Assembly: GCF_023630175.1 (NCBI RefSeq) | Contig: NZ_JALLIN010000057.1 | Location: 1-40,807, forward strand | Direction of reading: 5' to 3' | From: Streptomyces cellostaticus | Lineage (GTDB): Bacteria; Actinomycetota; Actinomycetes; Streptomycetales; Streptomycetaceae | Length of the DNA stretch: 40,807 nt | Part shown: one piece after another, positions 1 through 7,861 of the stretch | Layout: each line of letters starts with the position of its first letter | Position numbering within the stretch: position 1 is the stretch's first letter | The notes under the pieces: generated by a model | Seen by the model: the letters and a program-made list of their open reading frames with translations, nothing else | Databases searched by the model: none | What the model was told of the DNA's origin: nothing | Program-made: the position numbers and the translations under genes

Positions 1-757
1 CCTCGGCCCCGGCGCCGGCCGCGGGCCCGGTCGCCGCCGCTGACCGGGTCCGCCGCTCGGCGCTCGCGCTCCGGGCGGCCGTCCTCGCACTCGCCTTCTT
101 CGCGCCCGCCTTCTTCGCGCCCGCCTTCCCCACGGCCGCCTTCCCCACGGCCGCCTTGCCGCCGGCGGGACCCTCGGCGGCGCCGGCACGCACACCCGCC
201 GCGGCCCTCCTCCCGACGGCCGCCTCCGGACCGGCCTCCTCCTCGGCGGCCGTCCCCGGGGCGGCCGAACCCTCGGCCGTGGCCGCCGCGGGGGAGGTGC
301 CGTCCCGGGCGGCCCCCGCCCTCGCCGCCGTCCTCCTGGCCGACGTCGTCGCCGCGCCGTGCTCGGCGGCGACGCGCCCGGACGCCGCGCTCCTGTCCAC
401 CGCCGTCCCGGCGGACGCCTTCCGCGCCGCCCCACGGGCGGCGGACACCCTGGCCGGGGCCTCCCCGCCCGATGCCCGCCTCCTGGTGGACGCGGCGGGC
501 TTCGCGCGGCCGGCAGGCTCCGGGCCGCCGCCCGGCTCCGTGGACGCGGGCGTCCCGGCGGTCGCCTCCGCGTGATGCCTCTTCGCGCCCGCCGCCGGGG
601 CACGCGCCGTCTTCACCGGCCGCGCCCGCCCGGCCGGGGCGGCGTCCGCCCGCGTGGTCCTGCTGCCGCCGGCTCCCTCGGCCTCGCCGCCGGATGCGGC
701 CGCGCCACTGGAGCGGCCGGACACCGGCTGCTGTACGGCGGTCTTCTTCGCCACCAT
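1..757 (-). CDS. Ala/Lys/Arg-rich protein, probable DksA/TraR-like regulator (5' part only, runs off window)
   Basis: The leftward frame is open from an ATG at 757 to the window edge, about 252 codons with no stop. The protein begins MVAKKTAVQQP. A GAAGGGG ribosome-binding site lies 8 nt before this ATG, so I prefer it over the GTG one codon later. The visible part is low complexity: Ala, Gly, Arg, Lys and Pro dominate. At about 93-152 there are KAGAK and KAAVG pentads, each encoded twice by 15-bp direct repeats, which resemble histone H1-like or AlaLys-rich DNA-binding tails. No folded domain is in view. The gene that flanks ileS divergently in Streptomyces is normally a DksA/TraR-type zinc-finger protein with such an N-terminal tail. 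That identity is inferred from gene order, because the C4 zinc finger would lie beyond the window. Confidence 0.6.
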   Translation of the reverse strand, partial: MVAKKTAVQQPVSGRSSGAAASGGEAEGAGGSRTTRADAAPAGRARPVKTARAPAAGAKRHHAEATAGTPASTEPGGGPEPAGRAKPAASTRRRASGGEAPARVSAARGAARKASAGTAVDRSAASGRVAAEHGAATTSARRTAARAGAARDGTSPAAATAEGSAAPGTAAEEEAGPEAAVGRRAAAGVRAGAAEGPAGGKAAVGKAAVGKAGAKKAGAKKASARTAARSASAERRTRSAAATGPAAGAGAE

Positions 758-1040
758 GGCCGCGGCCCCTTCACATATTGTGATCTTGCTCGCGAATCGT
801 GCTGGGACGATAAATCGACCCGGGTCCCGCGGCAACGGGGCGCACCGCCCGATTCGCCCGCCCGTATCCCCCGAACAGCGGACCTGCAACCGTTGTGCCC
901 AGCTCCCCGCCCGGTAATCCGCGAAGCGGAGCGCGCCGCGGCGCGAGCGCCTCCCCCTCGCCATTCGGGTCATCCCACCGGCTCGCCGCCCCGCCCCCCA
1001 CGCGCGGGGGAAAACCGGTCGGCCGCTGTCCGCCGGGCGC
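758..1040. other. Divergent intergenic region between the DksA-like gene and the ileS leader
   Basis: This 283-bp stretch holds no supportable gene. Its most AT-rich part, about 775-815, directly precedes the leftward gene and is the likely site of that gene's promoter, but I see no convincing -35/-10 pair. The rest is GC-rich sequence without clear repeats. Confidence 0.4.
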
Positions 1041-1042
1041 CG

Positions 1043-1048
1043 TACACT
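1043..1048 (+). promoter_or_regulatory. Candidate -10 element for the ileS T-box transcript
   Basis: TACACT matches the actinobacterial TAnnnT -10 pattern and sits just upstream of where T-box Stem I begins (about 1051). No good -35 hexamer is present 17-18 bp upstream, so the call rests on the -10 and its position. Confidence 0.4.
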
Positions 1049-1050
1049 GG

Positions 1051-1347
1051 GCGGAGCGAGAAGCATGGATGGGGACGAGTAGCGGCGTACGCAGCGCAGA
1101 GCGACCCGGGGACGGTGTGAGCCCGGGGGCGAGCGCGACGTGAAGATCACCCCGGAGCCGCCGGAAGAAAGGCGTGGCAGCCGCCACGGCGATTAGAACC
1201 GGCTTCGCGACCCCAATGAGGGGGCTCACCGGCGCGGACGGCGCGGCGGGGGGCCAAGGAGGGTGGTACCGCGGGAGCGCGCCGCACACGGCGTGGACAG
1301 GAATGAGCTCTCGTCCCTCCGACGGAAGGCAGCAAGTCCGTTGGAGG
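1051..1347 (+). promoter_or_regulatory. Translational T-box riboswitch controlling ileS
   Basis: The leader carries the full T-box signature. In Stem I, GGGG (1071-1074) pairs with CCCC (1150-1153) below a specifier loop that has an AGTA S-turn (1078-1081). The specifier codon ATC (1146-1148) is Ile, and a distal-loop GGTGTGAGCC motif lies at 1114-1123. The T-box core GGTGGTACCGCGG is at 1262-1274. Its TGGT (1264-1267) can pair with the ACCA end of uncharged tRNA-Ile (discriminator A). Two exclusive structures are visible. GGAGGG (1258-1263) pairs with CCCTCC (1315-1320) to form the antisequestrator. Alternatively CCTCCGACGG (1316-1325) pairs over 10 bp with CCGTTGGAGG (1338-1347) and buries the ribosome-binding site GGAGG. 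There is no U-tract, so control is of translation rather than termination, as known for actinobacterial ileS leaders. Confidence 0.95.
1316..1347 (+). promoter_or_regulatory. Shine-Dalgarno sequestrator hairpin of the ileS T-box
   Basis: The stem has 10 bp (1316-1325 with 1338-1347, including one G-T wobble) and a 12-nt loop (1326-1337). The 3' arm contains the GGAGG (1343-1347) that precedes the ileS ATG by 10 nt. The 5' arm CCTCC is also the partner of the T-box antisequestrator, so the two folds exclude each other. Confidence 0.85.
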
Positions 1348-1357
1348 ATGCTCGCAG

Positions 1358-4300
1358 ATGACAGCGCCGACGTACCGCCAGGTGCCCGCCCAGGTCGACC
1401 TGCCCGCGCTTGAGCACGCCGTGCTCGACTTCTGGCGCGAGCAGAAGATCTTCGCCAAGAGCCTGGAGCAGTCCGAGGGACGCCCCGAGTGGGTGTTCTA
1501 CGAGGGCCCGCCCACCGCGAACGGCATGCCCGGCGCCCACCACATCGAGGCCCGCGTCTTCAAGGACGTCTTCCCGCGCTTCCGCACCATGCGCGGCTAC
1601 CACGTGGCCCGCAAGGCCGGCTGGGACTGCCACGGCCTCCCGGTGGAGCTGGCCGTGGAGAAGGAGCTCGGCTTCTCCGGCAAGCAGGACATCGAGGCGT
1701 ACGGCATCGCCGAGTTCAACGCCCGGTGCCGTGAGTCGGTGACCCGGCACACCGACGCCTTCGAGGAGCTCACCACCCGCATGGGTTACTGGGCCGACCT
1801 CCAGGACCCGTACCGCACGATGGACCCCGAGTACATCGAGTCCGTCTGGTGGTCGCTGAAGGAGATCTTCGGCAAGGGCCTGCTGGTCCAGGACCACCGG
1901 GTCGCCCCCTGGTGCCCGCGCTGCGGCACCGGCCTGTCCGACCACGAGCTGGCGCAGGGCTACGAGACGGTCGTGGACCCGTCCGTGTACGTCCGCTTCC
2001 CCCTCACCTCCGGGCCGCTGGCCGGCGAGGCCGCGCTCCTGGTGTGGACGACGACCCCGTGGACCCTGGTGTCCAACACCGCGGTCGCCGCGCACCCCGA
2101 GGTCACCTACGTCGTCGCCACCGACGGCCAGGAGAAGATCGTCGTCGCCGAGCCGCTCGTCGCCAAGGCGCTCGGCGAGGGCTGGGAGACCACCGGCCAG
2201 TCCTTCACCGGCGCCGAGATGGAGCGCTGGACGTACCGGCGCCCCTTCGAGCTGGTCGAGTTCACCGAGCCCGCGCACTACGTGGTGAACGCCGACTACG
2301 TGACCACCGGGGACGGTACGGGCCTGGTCCACCAGTCCCCCGCGTTCGGTGAGGACGACCTGAGGGTCTGCCGCTCCTACGGCCTGCCCGTGGTCAACCC
2401 GGTCCGCCCGGACGGCACCTTCGAGGAGGACGTCCCGCTGGTCGGCGGCGTCTTCTTCAAGAAGGCCGACGAGCGGCTCACCGAGGACCTCCAGCAGCGC
2501 GGCCTGCTCTTCCGCCACCTGCCGTACGAGCACAGCTACCCGCACTGCTGGCGCTGCCACACCGCGCTGCTGTACTACGCGCAGCCGTCCTGGTACATCC
2601 GCACCACCGCGATCAAGGACCGGCTGCTCCAGGAGAACGAGAGGACGAACTGGTTCCCGGACACGGTCAAGCACGGCCGGTACGGTGACTGGCTCAACAA
2701 CAACATCGACTGGGCGCTGTCCCGCAACCGCTACTGGGGCACCCCGCTGCCCATCTGGCGCTGCGAGGAGGGCCACCTCACCTGCGTCGGCTCGCGCGCG
2801 GAGCTGTCCGAGCTGACCGGGACCGACCAGTCGAACCTCGACCCGCACCGGCCGTACATCGACGACGTCACCTTCGGCTGCCGCCACGAGGACTGCGGCC
2901 GGACGGCCACGCGTGTGCCGGAGGTCATCGACGCCTGGTACGACTCGGGTTCGATGCCGTTCGCGCAGTGGGGCTACCCATACAAGAACAAGGAACTGTT
3001 CGAGGCCCGCTACCCGGCGCAGTTCATCTGCGAGGCCATCGACCAGACCCGCGGCTGGTTCTACACACTGATGGCCGTCGGAACGCTGGTGTTCGACCGG
3101 TCGTCGTACGAGAACGTCGTCTGCCTGGGCCACATCCTCGCCGAGGACGGCCGCAAGATGTCCAAGCACCTGGGCAACATCCTGCAGCCGATCCCGCTCA
3201 TGGACCAGCACGGCGCCGACGCGGTGCGCTGGTTCATGGCGGCCGGCGGCTCTCCGTGGGCGGCCCGTCGCGTCGGCCACGGCACCATCCAGGAGGTGGT
3301 CCGCAAGACGCTGCTGACGTACTGGAACACGGTCGCCTTCCAGGCCCTGTACGCCCGCACGTCCGACTGGGCGCCGTCCGCCGCCGACCCGGCACCGGCC
3401 GAGCGCCCCCTGCTGGACCGCTGGCTGCTGTCCGAACTGCACGCGCTCACCGACCAGGTGACGCAGTCCCTCGAGGCCTACGACACCCAGCGCGCCGGCA
3501 AGCTGCTGTCCGCGTTCGTGGACGACCTGTCGAACTGGTACGTCCGCCGCTCGCGCCGCCGCTTCTGGCAGGGCGACAAGGCGGCGCTGCGCACGCTGCA
3601 CGAGGTGCTGGAGACGGTCACCAAGCTGATGGCGCCGATCACCCCGTTCATCACCGAACGGGTGTGGCAGGACCTGGTGGTGCCGGTGAGCCCGGGCGCC
3701 CCCGAGTCGGTGCACCTGGCGACCTGGCCCGAGGCGGACCTGTCCGCGATCGACCCGGAGCTGTCGAGGCAGATGGTTCTGGTCCGCCGTCTGGTGGAGC
3801 TGGGCCGTGCCACGCGCGCCGAGTCCGGTGTGAAGACCCGTCAGCCGCTGTCCCGGGCGCTGATCGCCGCCGCCGGCTTCGAGGCCCTGGCCCCGGAGCT
3901 GCACGCGCAGATCACGGAGGAGCTGAACGTCTCCTCGCTGGCGTCCCTCTCCGAGGTCGGCGGTTCGCTGGTCGACACGACGGCCAAGGCCAACTTCCGT
4001 GCCCTGGGCAAGCGGTTCGGCAAGCGGGTGCAGGACGTCGCCAAGGCGGTCGCGAACACCGACGCGGCGGCGCTCTCCCTCGCCCTGCGCGCGGGCACGG
4101 CCTCGGTGGAGGTCGACGGGGAGACGGTCACCCTGGCCCCCGACGAGGTGATCATCACGGAGACCCCGCGCGAGGGCTGGTCGGTGGCCTCCGACTCCGG
4201 TGCCACGGTGGCGCTGGACCTGGAGATCACCGAAGAGCTGCGGCGGGCGGGTCTGGCCCGTGACGCGATCCGGCTGATCCAGGAGGCCCGCAAGAACAGT

Positions 4301-4501
4301 GGCCTGGACGTCGCCGACCGCATCGCGCTGTGCTGGACCTCCACGGACCCGGCGGTCGTCGCGGCCCTCTCGGAGCACGCCGGCCTGATCGCCGAGGAGG
4401 TTCTGGCGCCCGACTTCGCCCAGGGCGAGGCCGACGCCGGCTACGGCGAGCCGTTCACGGACGAGGGGCTGTCCCTCACGTTCCGGCTCCGCAAGGCGTA
4501 G
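1358..4501 (+). CDS. ileS: Isoleucyl-tRNA synthetase, type 2 (IleRS2-like), 1047 aa
   Basis: Class I aminoacyl-tRNA synthetase that charges tRNA-Ile in the cytoplasm. The Rossmann-fold signature is at residues 59-62 and reads G-A-H-H within NGMPGAHHIEAR, where most enzymes have H-x-G-H. The second signature KMSK is intact at residues 600-603. Between them lies a CP1 editing domain of normal size, and the C-terminal part is the anticodon-binding region. The length of about 1047 residues and the extended C-terminus fit the eukaryote-like, mupirocin-tolerant IleRS2 class rather than the shorter zinc-ended IleRS1. The ATG at 1358 follows the GGAGG at 1343-1347 that the T-box controls. The gene is monocistronic: a strong terminator follows at 4512, and the next gene (divIVA) is convergent. 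The altered signature is seen directly; its effect on antibiotic response is inference from the family. Confidence 0.98.
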   Translation: MTAPTYRQVPAQVDLPALEHAVLDFWREQKIFAKSLEQSEGRPEWVFYEGPPTANGMPGAHHIEARVFKDVFPRFRTMRGYHVARKAGWDCHGLPVELAVEKELGFSGKQDIEAYGIAEFNARCRESVTRHTDAFEELTTRMGYWADLQDPYRTMDPEYIESVWWSLKEIFGKGLLVQDHRVAPWCPRCGTGLSDHELAQGYETVVDPSVYVRFPLTSGPLAGEAALLVWTTTPWTLVSNTAVAAHPEVTYVVATDGQEKIVVAEPLVAKALGEGWETTGQSFTGAEMERWTYRRPFELVEFTEPAHYVVNADYVTTGDGTGLVHQSPAFGEDDLRVCRSYGLPVVNPVRPDGTFEEDVPLVGGVFFKKADERLTEDLQQRGLLFRHLPYEHSYPHCWRCHTALLYYAQPSWYIRTTAIKDRLLQENERTNWFPDTVKHGRYGDWLNNNIDWALSRNRYWGTPLPIWRCEEGHLTCVGSRAELSELTGTDQSNLDPHRPYIDDVTFGCRHEDCGRTATRVPEVIDAWYDSGSMPFAQWGYPYKNKELFEARYPAQFICEAIDQTRGWFYTLMAVGTLVFDRSSYENVVCLGHILAEDGRKMSKHLGNILQPIPLMDQHGADAVRWFMAAGGSPWAARRVGHGTIQEVVRKTLLTYWNTVAFQALYARTSDWAPSAADPAPAERPLLDRWLLSELHALTDQVTQSLEAYDTQRAGKLLSAFVDDLSNWYVRRSRRRFWQGDKAALRTLHEVLETVTKLMAPITPFITERVWQDLVVPVSPGAPESVHLATWPEADLSAIDPELSRQMVLVRRLVELGRATRAESGVKTRQPLSRALIAAAGFEALAPELHAQITEELNVSSLASLSEVGGSLVDTTAKANFRALGKRFGKRVQDVAKAVANTDAAALSLALRAGTASVEVDGETVTLAPDEVIITETPREGWSVASDSGATVALDLEITEELRRAGLARDAIRLIQEARKNSGLDVADRIALCWTSTDPAVVAALSEHAGLIAEEVLAPDFAQGEADAGYGEPFTDEGLSLTFRLRKA

Positions 4502-4511
4502 GCGCCCGAGC

Positions 4512-4567
4512 GTACGAAGGCCCGGCCCCCCCGGCATGCGCCGAGCGGGGGGGTCGGGCCTTCGTAC
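4512..4567 (+). terminator. ileS terminator hairpin, 22-bp stem
   Basis: The arms 4512-4533 and 4546-4567 pair over 22 bp with one G-T wobble, around a 12-nt loop. The hairpin starts 10 bp after the ileS stop codon. No T-tract follows, which is common for Streptomyces terminators. Confidence 0.85.
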
Positions 4568-4663
4568 ACCCTGGCGGGCCGGAAGGGCGGAACGGCGAAA
4601 GGGAAGGGCGGGACGCAGGGGCGGGTCCGCTCTCGATACCGACCCACGTGCGTCAACACGCGT

Positions 4664-4704
4664 AAAAAGGGCGGGCCCCCGGACCGAAGTCCGGGGGCCC
4701 GCCC
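4664..4704 (-). terminator. Intrinsic terminator of divIVA and the dcw cluster
   Basis: The arms 4669-4684 and 4689-4704 form a perfect 16-bp GC-rich stem closed by a tetraloop (4685-4688). On the leftward transcript it is followed by five Ts (AAAAA at 4664-4668 on the given strand). It lies about 45 bp past the divIVA stop. Confidence 0.92.
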
Positions 4705-4747
4705 TGAACGCTGCCGACGCCGTTGTCGTACTAGTGTCCGCGGCCCG

Positions 4748-5926
4748 TCAGTTGTCGTCCTCGTCGATCAGGAACCCGCGCATCGGCGAGGGCGCCTGGC
4801 CCATCGAGGACGGACCCTGCGGGCGGACCGGAGCCATGGGCTGGGTCATCGCGGGGGTCATCTGCTGCTGACCGCCGTAGGACGGGGCGGACGGCGCCGG
4901 AGCACCGCCCATGCCCTGGTTGCCCCCGTAGGACGGAGCGCTCGCGCCGGCCGGGGCCATGGAGGGCGCCGGGGACGGCGGAAGCGAGGCGGTGGCCGGG
5001 GTGCGCGGCGGCGCCAGGGAGTCGTCGGCCTGGGTCTCCAGCTGACGAAGCTGGGACTCGAGGTACGACTTCAGACGCGTGCGGTACTCGCGCTCGAAGC
5101 CGCGCAGGTCCTCGACCTTGCGCTCCAGCGTGGCGCGGGCGGACTCCAGGGAGCCCATCGCGACGCGGTGCTTCTCCTGCGCGTCCCGCTCCAGCGCGTC
5201 GGCCTTGGCACGGGCGTCGCGCTCCAGACCCTCGGCGCGGCTGCGGGCCTCGCCGACGATCTTGTTGGCCTCGGAACGAGCCTCGGCGATCGCCTGGTCG
5301 GCGGTCTGCTGGGCCAGCGAGAGGACACGGGCGGCGCTGTCGCCACCGGGGCCCTGACCGGGGCCGCCCATCGGACCGCCCATGGGGCCGCCCATCGGGC
5401 CACCCATCTGCTGCTGCATGGGCGGCTGACCGCCCATGGGGCCCTGACCCATCGGACCCTGGCCCATCGGACCGGGACCCTGCGGGCCGCCCTGACCACC
5501 GGGACCGGCGGGCAGCTGCGGGGCACCGCTCGGCAGCTGGGGCGGACCACCCATGGGGCCACCCATCTGCTGCTGCGGCGGGCCCGATATGCCGGCGGGT
5601 ACCGGCGCGCCGGGACCTCGCATCCCCTGCTGAGGCATGCCGCCCTGCTGGGGCATGCCACCCTGCTGAGGCATGCCACCCTGCTGAGGCATGCCGCCCT
5701 GCTGCTGGTCCTGCTCCGGGGGCTTGCGCATGTTCTGCTGGTTCTGAGCAGCGGCACGGGTGGCCGCGGCCAGCTTGGCACGCAGGTCCTCGTTCTCGCG
5801 GAGCAGGCGCGTCAGTTCGGCTTCGACCTCATCGAGGAAGGCATCGACCTCGTCCTCGTCATAGCCTTCTCGGAGGCGGACGGTCGTGAACTGCTTGTTC
5901 CGCACGTCCTCGGGGGTCAACGGCAT
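4748..5926 (-). CDS. divIVA: DivIVA polar growth and curvature-sensing protein, 392 aa
   Basis: DivIVA (Wag31 in mycobacteria) is the essential coiled-coil protein that marks hyphal tips and recruits wall synthesis in actinobacteria. The N-terminus MPLTPEDVRNKQF and the following FLDEVEAELTRLL coil (about residues 1-65) are the conserved membrane-binding and first coiled-coil segments. A long Gln/Gly/Met/Pro linker follows (about 66-195), including four exact QQGGMP units (75-98), two GPMGQ units and GGPM repeats. A second long coiled coil spans about 198-302, and the C-terminus is Pro/Ala-rich and ends in DEDDN. The linker makes it longer than the mycobacterial protein, as is typical of Streptomyces. 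It is the last gene of the leftward cluster, 55 bp after yggT, and its terminator is at 4664-4704. Confidence 0.97.
   Translation of the reverse strand: MPLTPEDVRNKQFTTVRLREGYDEDEVDAFLDEVEAELTRLLRENEDLRAKLAAATRAAAQNQQNMRKPPEQDQQQGGMPQQGGMPQQGGMPQQGGMPQQGMRGPGAPVPAGISGPPQQQMGGPMGGPPQLPSGAPQLPAGPGGQGGPQGPGPMGQGPMGQGPMGGQPPMQQQMGGPMGGPMGGPMGGPGQGPGGDSAARVLSLAQQTADQAIAEARSEANKIVGEARSRAEGLERDARAKADALERDAQEKHRVAMGSLESARATLERKVEDLRGFEREYRTRLKSYLESQLRQLETQADDSLAPPRTPATASLPPSPAPSMAPAGASAPSYGGNQGMGGAPAPSAPSYGGQQQMTPAMTQPMAPVRPQGPSSMGQAPSPMRGFLIDEDDN
5633..5704. repeat. Four 18-bp tandem repeats in divIVA
   Basis: Four successive 18-bp units encode QQGGMP (residues 75-98), followed by a partial QQGM. 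The units differ only at synonymous positions, which suggests recent slippage or unequal exchange within the linker. Confidence 0.85.
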
Positions 5927-5981
5927 CTCTTCACCTCAACGTAGTCATCGGCAGTCGGCAAGACCGTATCGTCCATCCTCA

Positions 5982-6269
5982 TCACACAAATCTTTGTGCG
6001 ACGGAGATGAGGATCCAGACGATGATCATCAGTACGAAGAAGGACAGGTCGAGCGCCACGCCCCCGAGACGCAGCGGCGGGATGAACCGCCGCAGAAGCT
6101 TCAGCGGTGGATCGGTGACAGTGTAGGTGGCCTCAAGCACGACCACCATCGCCTTGCCGGGTTGCCACGAGCGGGCGAACTGGAAGACATAGTCCATGAC
6201 CAGCCGGAAGATCAGCACGACGAGGAACACCATCAGCGCGATGTAGATCACCTGCGCGAACACGCTCAT
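5982..6269 (-). CDS. YggT family membrane protein, 95 aa
   Basis: Small integral membrane protein of the YggT family, found next to sepF in Gram-positive division clusters. Its exact role is not established. There is one hydrophobic helix near residues 5-26 and another near 75-92, separated by a loop with the family-typical PLKLLRRFIPP segment. I start it at the ATG at 6269 (MSVFAQVI). The frame is open further upstream, but that extension is unlike the family, and a purine-rich GAGAGGG site precedes this ATG. It lies 49 bp after sepF and 55 bp before divIVA, so it is probably co-transcribed with both. Confidence 0.9.
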   Translation of the reverse strand: MSVFAQVIYIALMVFLVVLIFRLVMDYVFQFARSWQPGKAMVVVLEATYTVTDPPLKLLRRFIPPLRLGGVALDLSFFVLMIIVWILISVAQRFV

Positions 6270-6318
6270 GGCCTGACTTTCCCTCTCCCCTGTTCCGTGC
6301 TTTTCCCGGTGGTACTTC

Positions 6319-6960
6319 TCAGCTCTGGTTGAAGAACCCGCCCTCTGCGATGCGGGCCTTGTCCTCCGCCGTGACATCGACGTTAGCAGGAGACAACAGG
6401 AACACCTTCTGCGTCACCCGCTCGATGCTGCCGTGAAGACCAAACACCAAACCGGCCGCAAAGTCGACAAGTCGCTTCGCGTCTGTGTCATCCATCTCAG
6501 TCAGATTCATGATCACCGGAGTGCCCTCACGGAAGTGTTCCCCGATGGTACGGGCTTCGTTGTACGTCCGCGGGTGCAGCGTGGTGATCCGGTAGGGCTC
6601 CCGCTCGGACACGACCTTGGGCATGATCACCGGTGCGTTCTTCTCCAGGGAGTGGCGTTCTTGTGTGATGGATGCCACGGGCGCGATACGCGCCGGGCGC
6701 CCGGATTCCGCGGCGAGCGAAGCCGAGCGGGCCACCGGCTCGCGCGGCGCGGGCGGTTGCACGATACGCACCTCTTCGTCCCTTTGGGACTGATGTGCGC
6801 CGTGTGACTGGTGTGACACCTCATGCCGTCGGTGGTCCCGGTCGAGTTCCGGGTCCAGCTCGGGCTCGAAGTCGTCGTCGGGGTCGAATCCGCGGCCGTC
6901 GTACCCATCGTCCTCCACGAGGCCGAGGTAGACCGCCATCTTGCGCATCGCGCCGGCCAT
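6319..6960 (-). CDS. sepF: SepF, FtsZ-ring membrane anchor, 213 aa
   Basis: SepF binds the FtsZ C-terminus and tethers the Z-ring to the membrane. It is the main anchor in actinobacteria, which lack FtsA, and none is seen here. The protein starts MAGAMRKMAVYLGLVEDDG, where the N-terminal segment is the amphipathic membrane-targeting helix. An acidic linker follows (about residues 20-60). The SepF core begins near residue 127 (HPRTYNEARTIGEHFREG) and runs to the C-terminus GGFFNQS. The ATG at 6960 is chosen because GGAGG lies 9 nt upstream and the length of 213 residues matches Streptomyces SepF. The open frame continues upstream without support. The 127-bp gap to yggS could hold a promoter, and it has the most AT-rich patch nearby (7047-7062), but I see no clean hexamer pair. 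Confidence 0.97.
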   Translation of the reverse strand: MAGAMRKMAVYLGLVEDDGYDGRGFDPDDDFEPELDPELDRDHRRHEVSHQSHGAHQSQRDEEVRIVQPPAPREPVARSASLAAESGRPARIAPVASITQERHSLEKNAPVIMPKVVSEREPYRITTLHPRTYNEARTIGEHFREGTPVIMNLTEMDDTDAKRLVDFAAGLVFGLHGSIERVTQKVFLLSPANVDVTAEDKARIAEGGFFNQS

Positions 6961-7087
6961 TCTCTGAGTCCTCCGCTCTGTGGTGGATCGACTGCGACTG
7001 CCAAGTGCCCGCGATCCACGTGGTCTTTGTGCCAGCTTTCGCAGACATTGACCATATTTTCTGCTGTGGTCCGACTTCTTGGCGACG

Positions 7088-7855
7088 TTACCCGAGCCTG
7101 GGGCGGACTCCGAGTACCGCAGTGCCGACGCGCACATGTGTCGCTCCGGCCGCCACGGCCCGCTCGAGGTCCGCACTCATCCCTGCCGACACCATGGTTG
7201 CAGCCGGATGGGCCCGGCGCAGGTCGGTCGACAAATCCATGAGCCGGTCGAACGCCGCCCGTTCGCGTCCCGCATACTCCCCGGTGAGCGGTGCGACGGT
7301 CATCAGGCCGTCGAGCCGCAGTCCCGGTGACGCGGCCACGAGGCCGGCCAGTTCCTCGATCCCGCCCGGCGCCACTCCGCCGCGCGAACCGGTCTCCCCC
7401 GGCCGCCCGTCCGGCGTGTCGCCCGCACCCGTGGAATCCGGGCCGCCCTCGCCCGCGTCCAGCGCGACCTGGATGAGGCATCCGACCTCGCGCCCCGCGC
7501 GGGTCGCCTCCTTCGACAGCGCGGCGACGAGCCGACCCCGGTCGATGGACTGCACGAAATCGGCATAACCGACCACGGAACGGACCTTGTTGGTCTGCAA
7601 CTGGCCGACGAAATGCCATTTCAGCGGCAGGTCCGCGCAGGCGGCCGCCTTCGGCGCCGCGTCCTGGTCCCGGTTCTCGGCGACGTGACGCACACCGAGT
7701 TCCGACAGGATGCGCACATCGCTCGCCGGGTAGGTCTTGGTGACCACGATCAGGGTCACCTCCTCCCGCTCACGCCCGGCCGCGGCGCACGCGTCGCTGA
7801 TCCGCCGCTCCACGTTCGCCAGGTTCGCGGCGAGTTCGGTCTTACGGTCCGTCAT
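7088..7855 (-). CDS. YggS/PROSC family PLP homeostasis protein, 255 aa
   Basis: Single-domain pyridoxal 5'-phosphate-binding TIM-barrel protein of the YggS/YlmE/PLPBP family, which buffers free PLP and has no confirmed catalytic reaction. The PLP lysine is K40 in the motif VVTKTYP. The family motif HFVGQLQTNK follows at about residues 80-89, and the C-terminal MSADLERAVAAGATHVRVGTA phosphate-binding segment is intact. A Gly/Pro/Asp-rich insertion near residues 125-160 is larger than in most homologues. The start ATG at 7855 lies 6 bp after the pgeF stop, which indicates co-transcription with it. The pgeF-yggS-sepF-yggT-divIVA order is the classic ylm cluster of Gram-positives. Confidence 0.95.
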   Translation of the reverse strand: MTDRKTELAANLANVERRISDACAAAGREREEVTLIVVTKTYPASDVRILSELGVRHVAENRDQDAAPKAAACADLPLKWHFVGQLQTNKVRSVVGYADFVQSIDRGRLVAALSKEATRAGREVGCLIQVALDAGEGGPDSTGAGDTPDGRPGETGSRGGVAPGGIEELAGLVAASPGLRLDGLMTVAPLTGEYAGRERAAFDRLMDLSTDLRRAHPAATMVSAGMSADLERAVAAGATHVRVGTAVLGVRPRLG

Positions 7856-7861
7856 GCCCCA

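Noticed and set aside
1226..4537. 1103-codon leftward open frame opposite ileS
   Set aside because: It mirrors the codon bias of ileS, has repetitive Arg/Gly/Val/Leu composition, no recognisable domain, and lies entirely on a certain gene.
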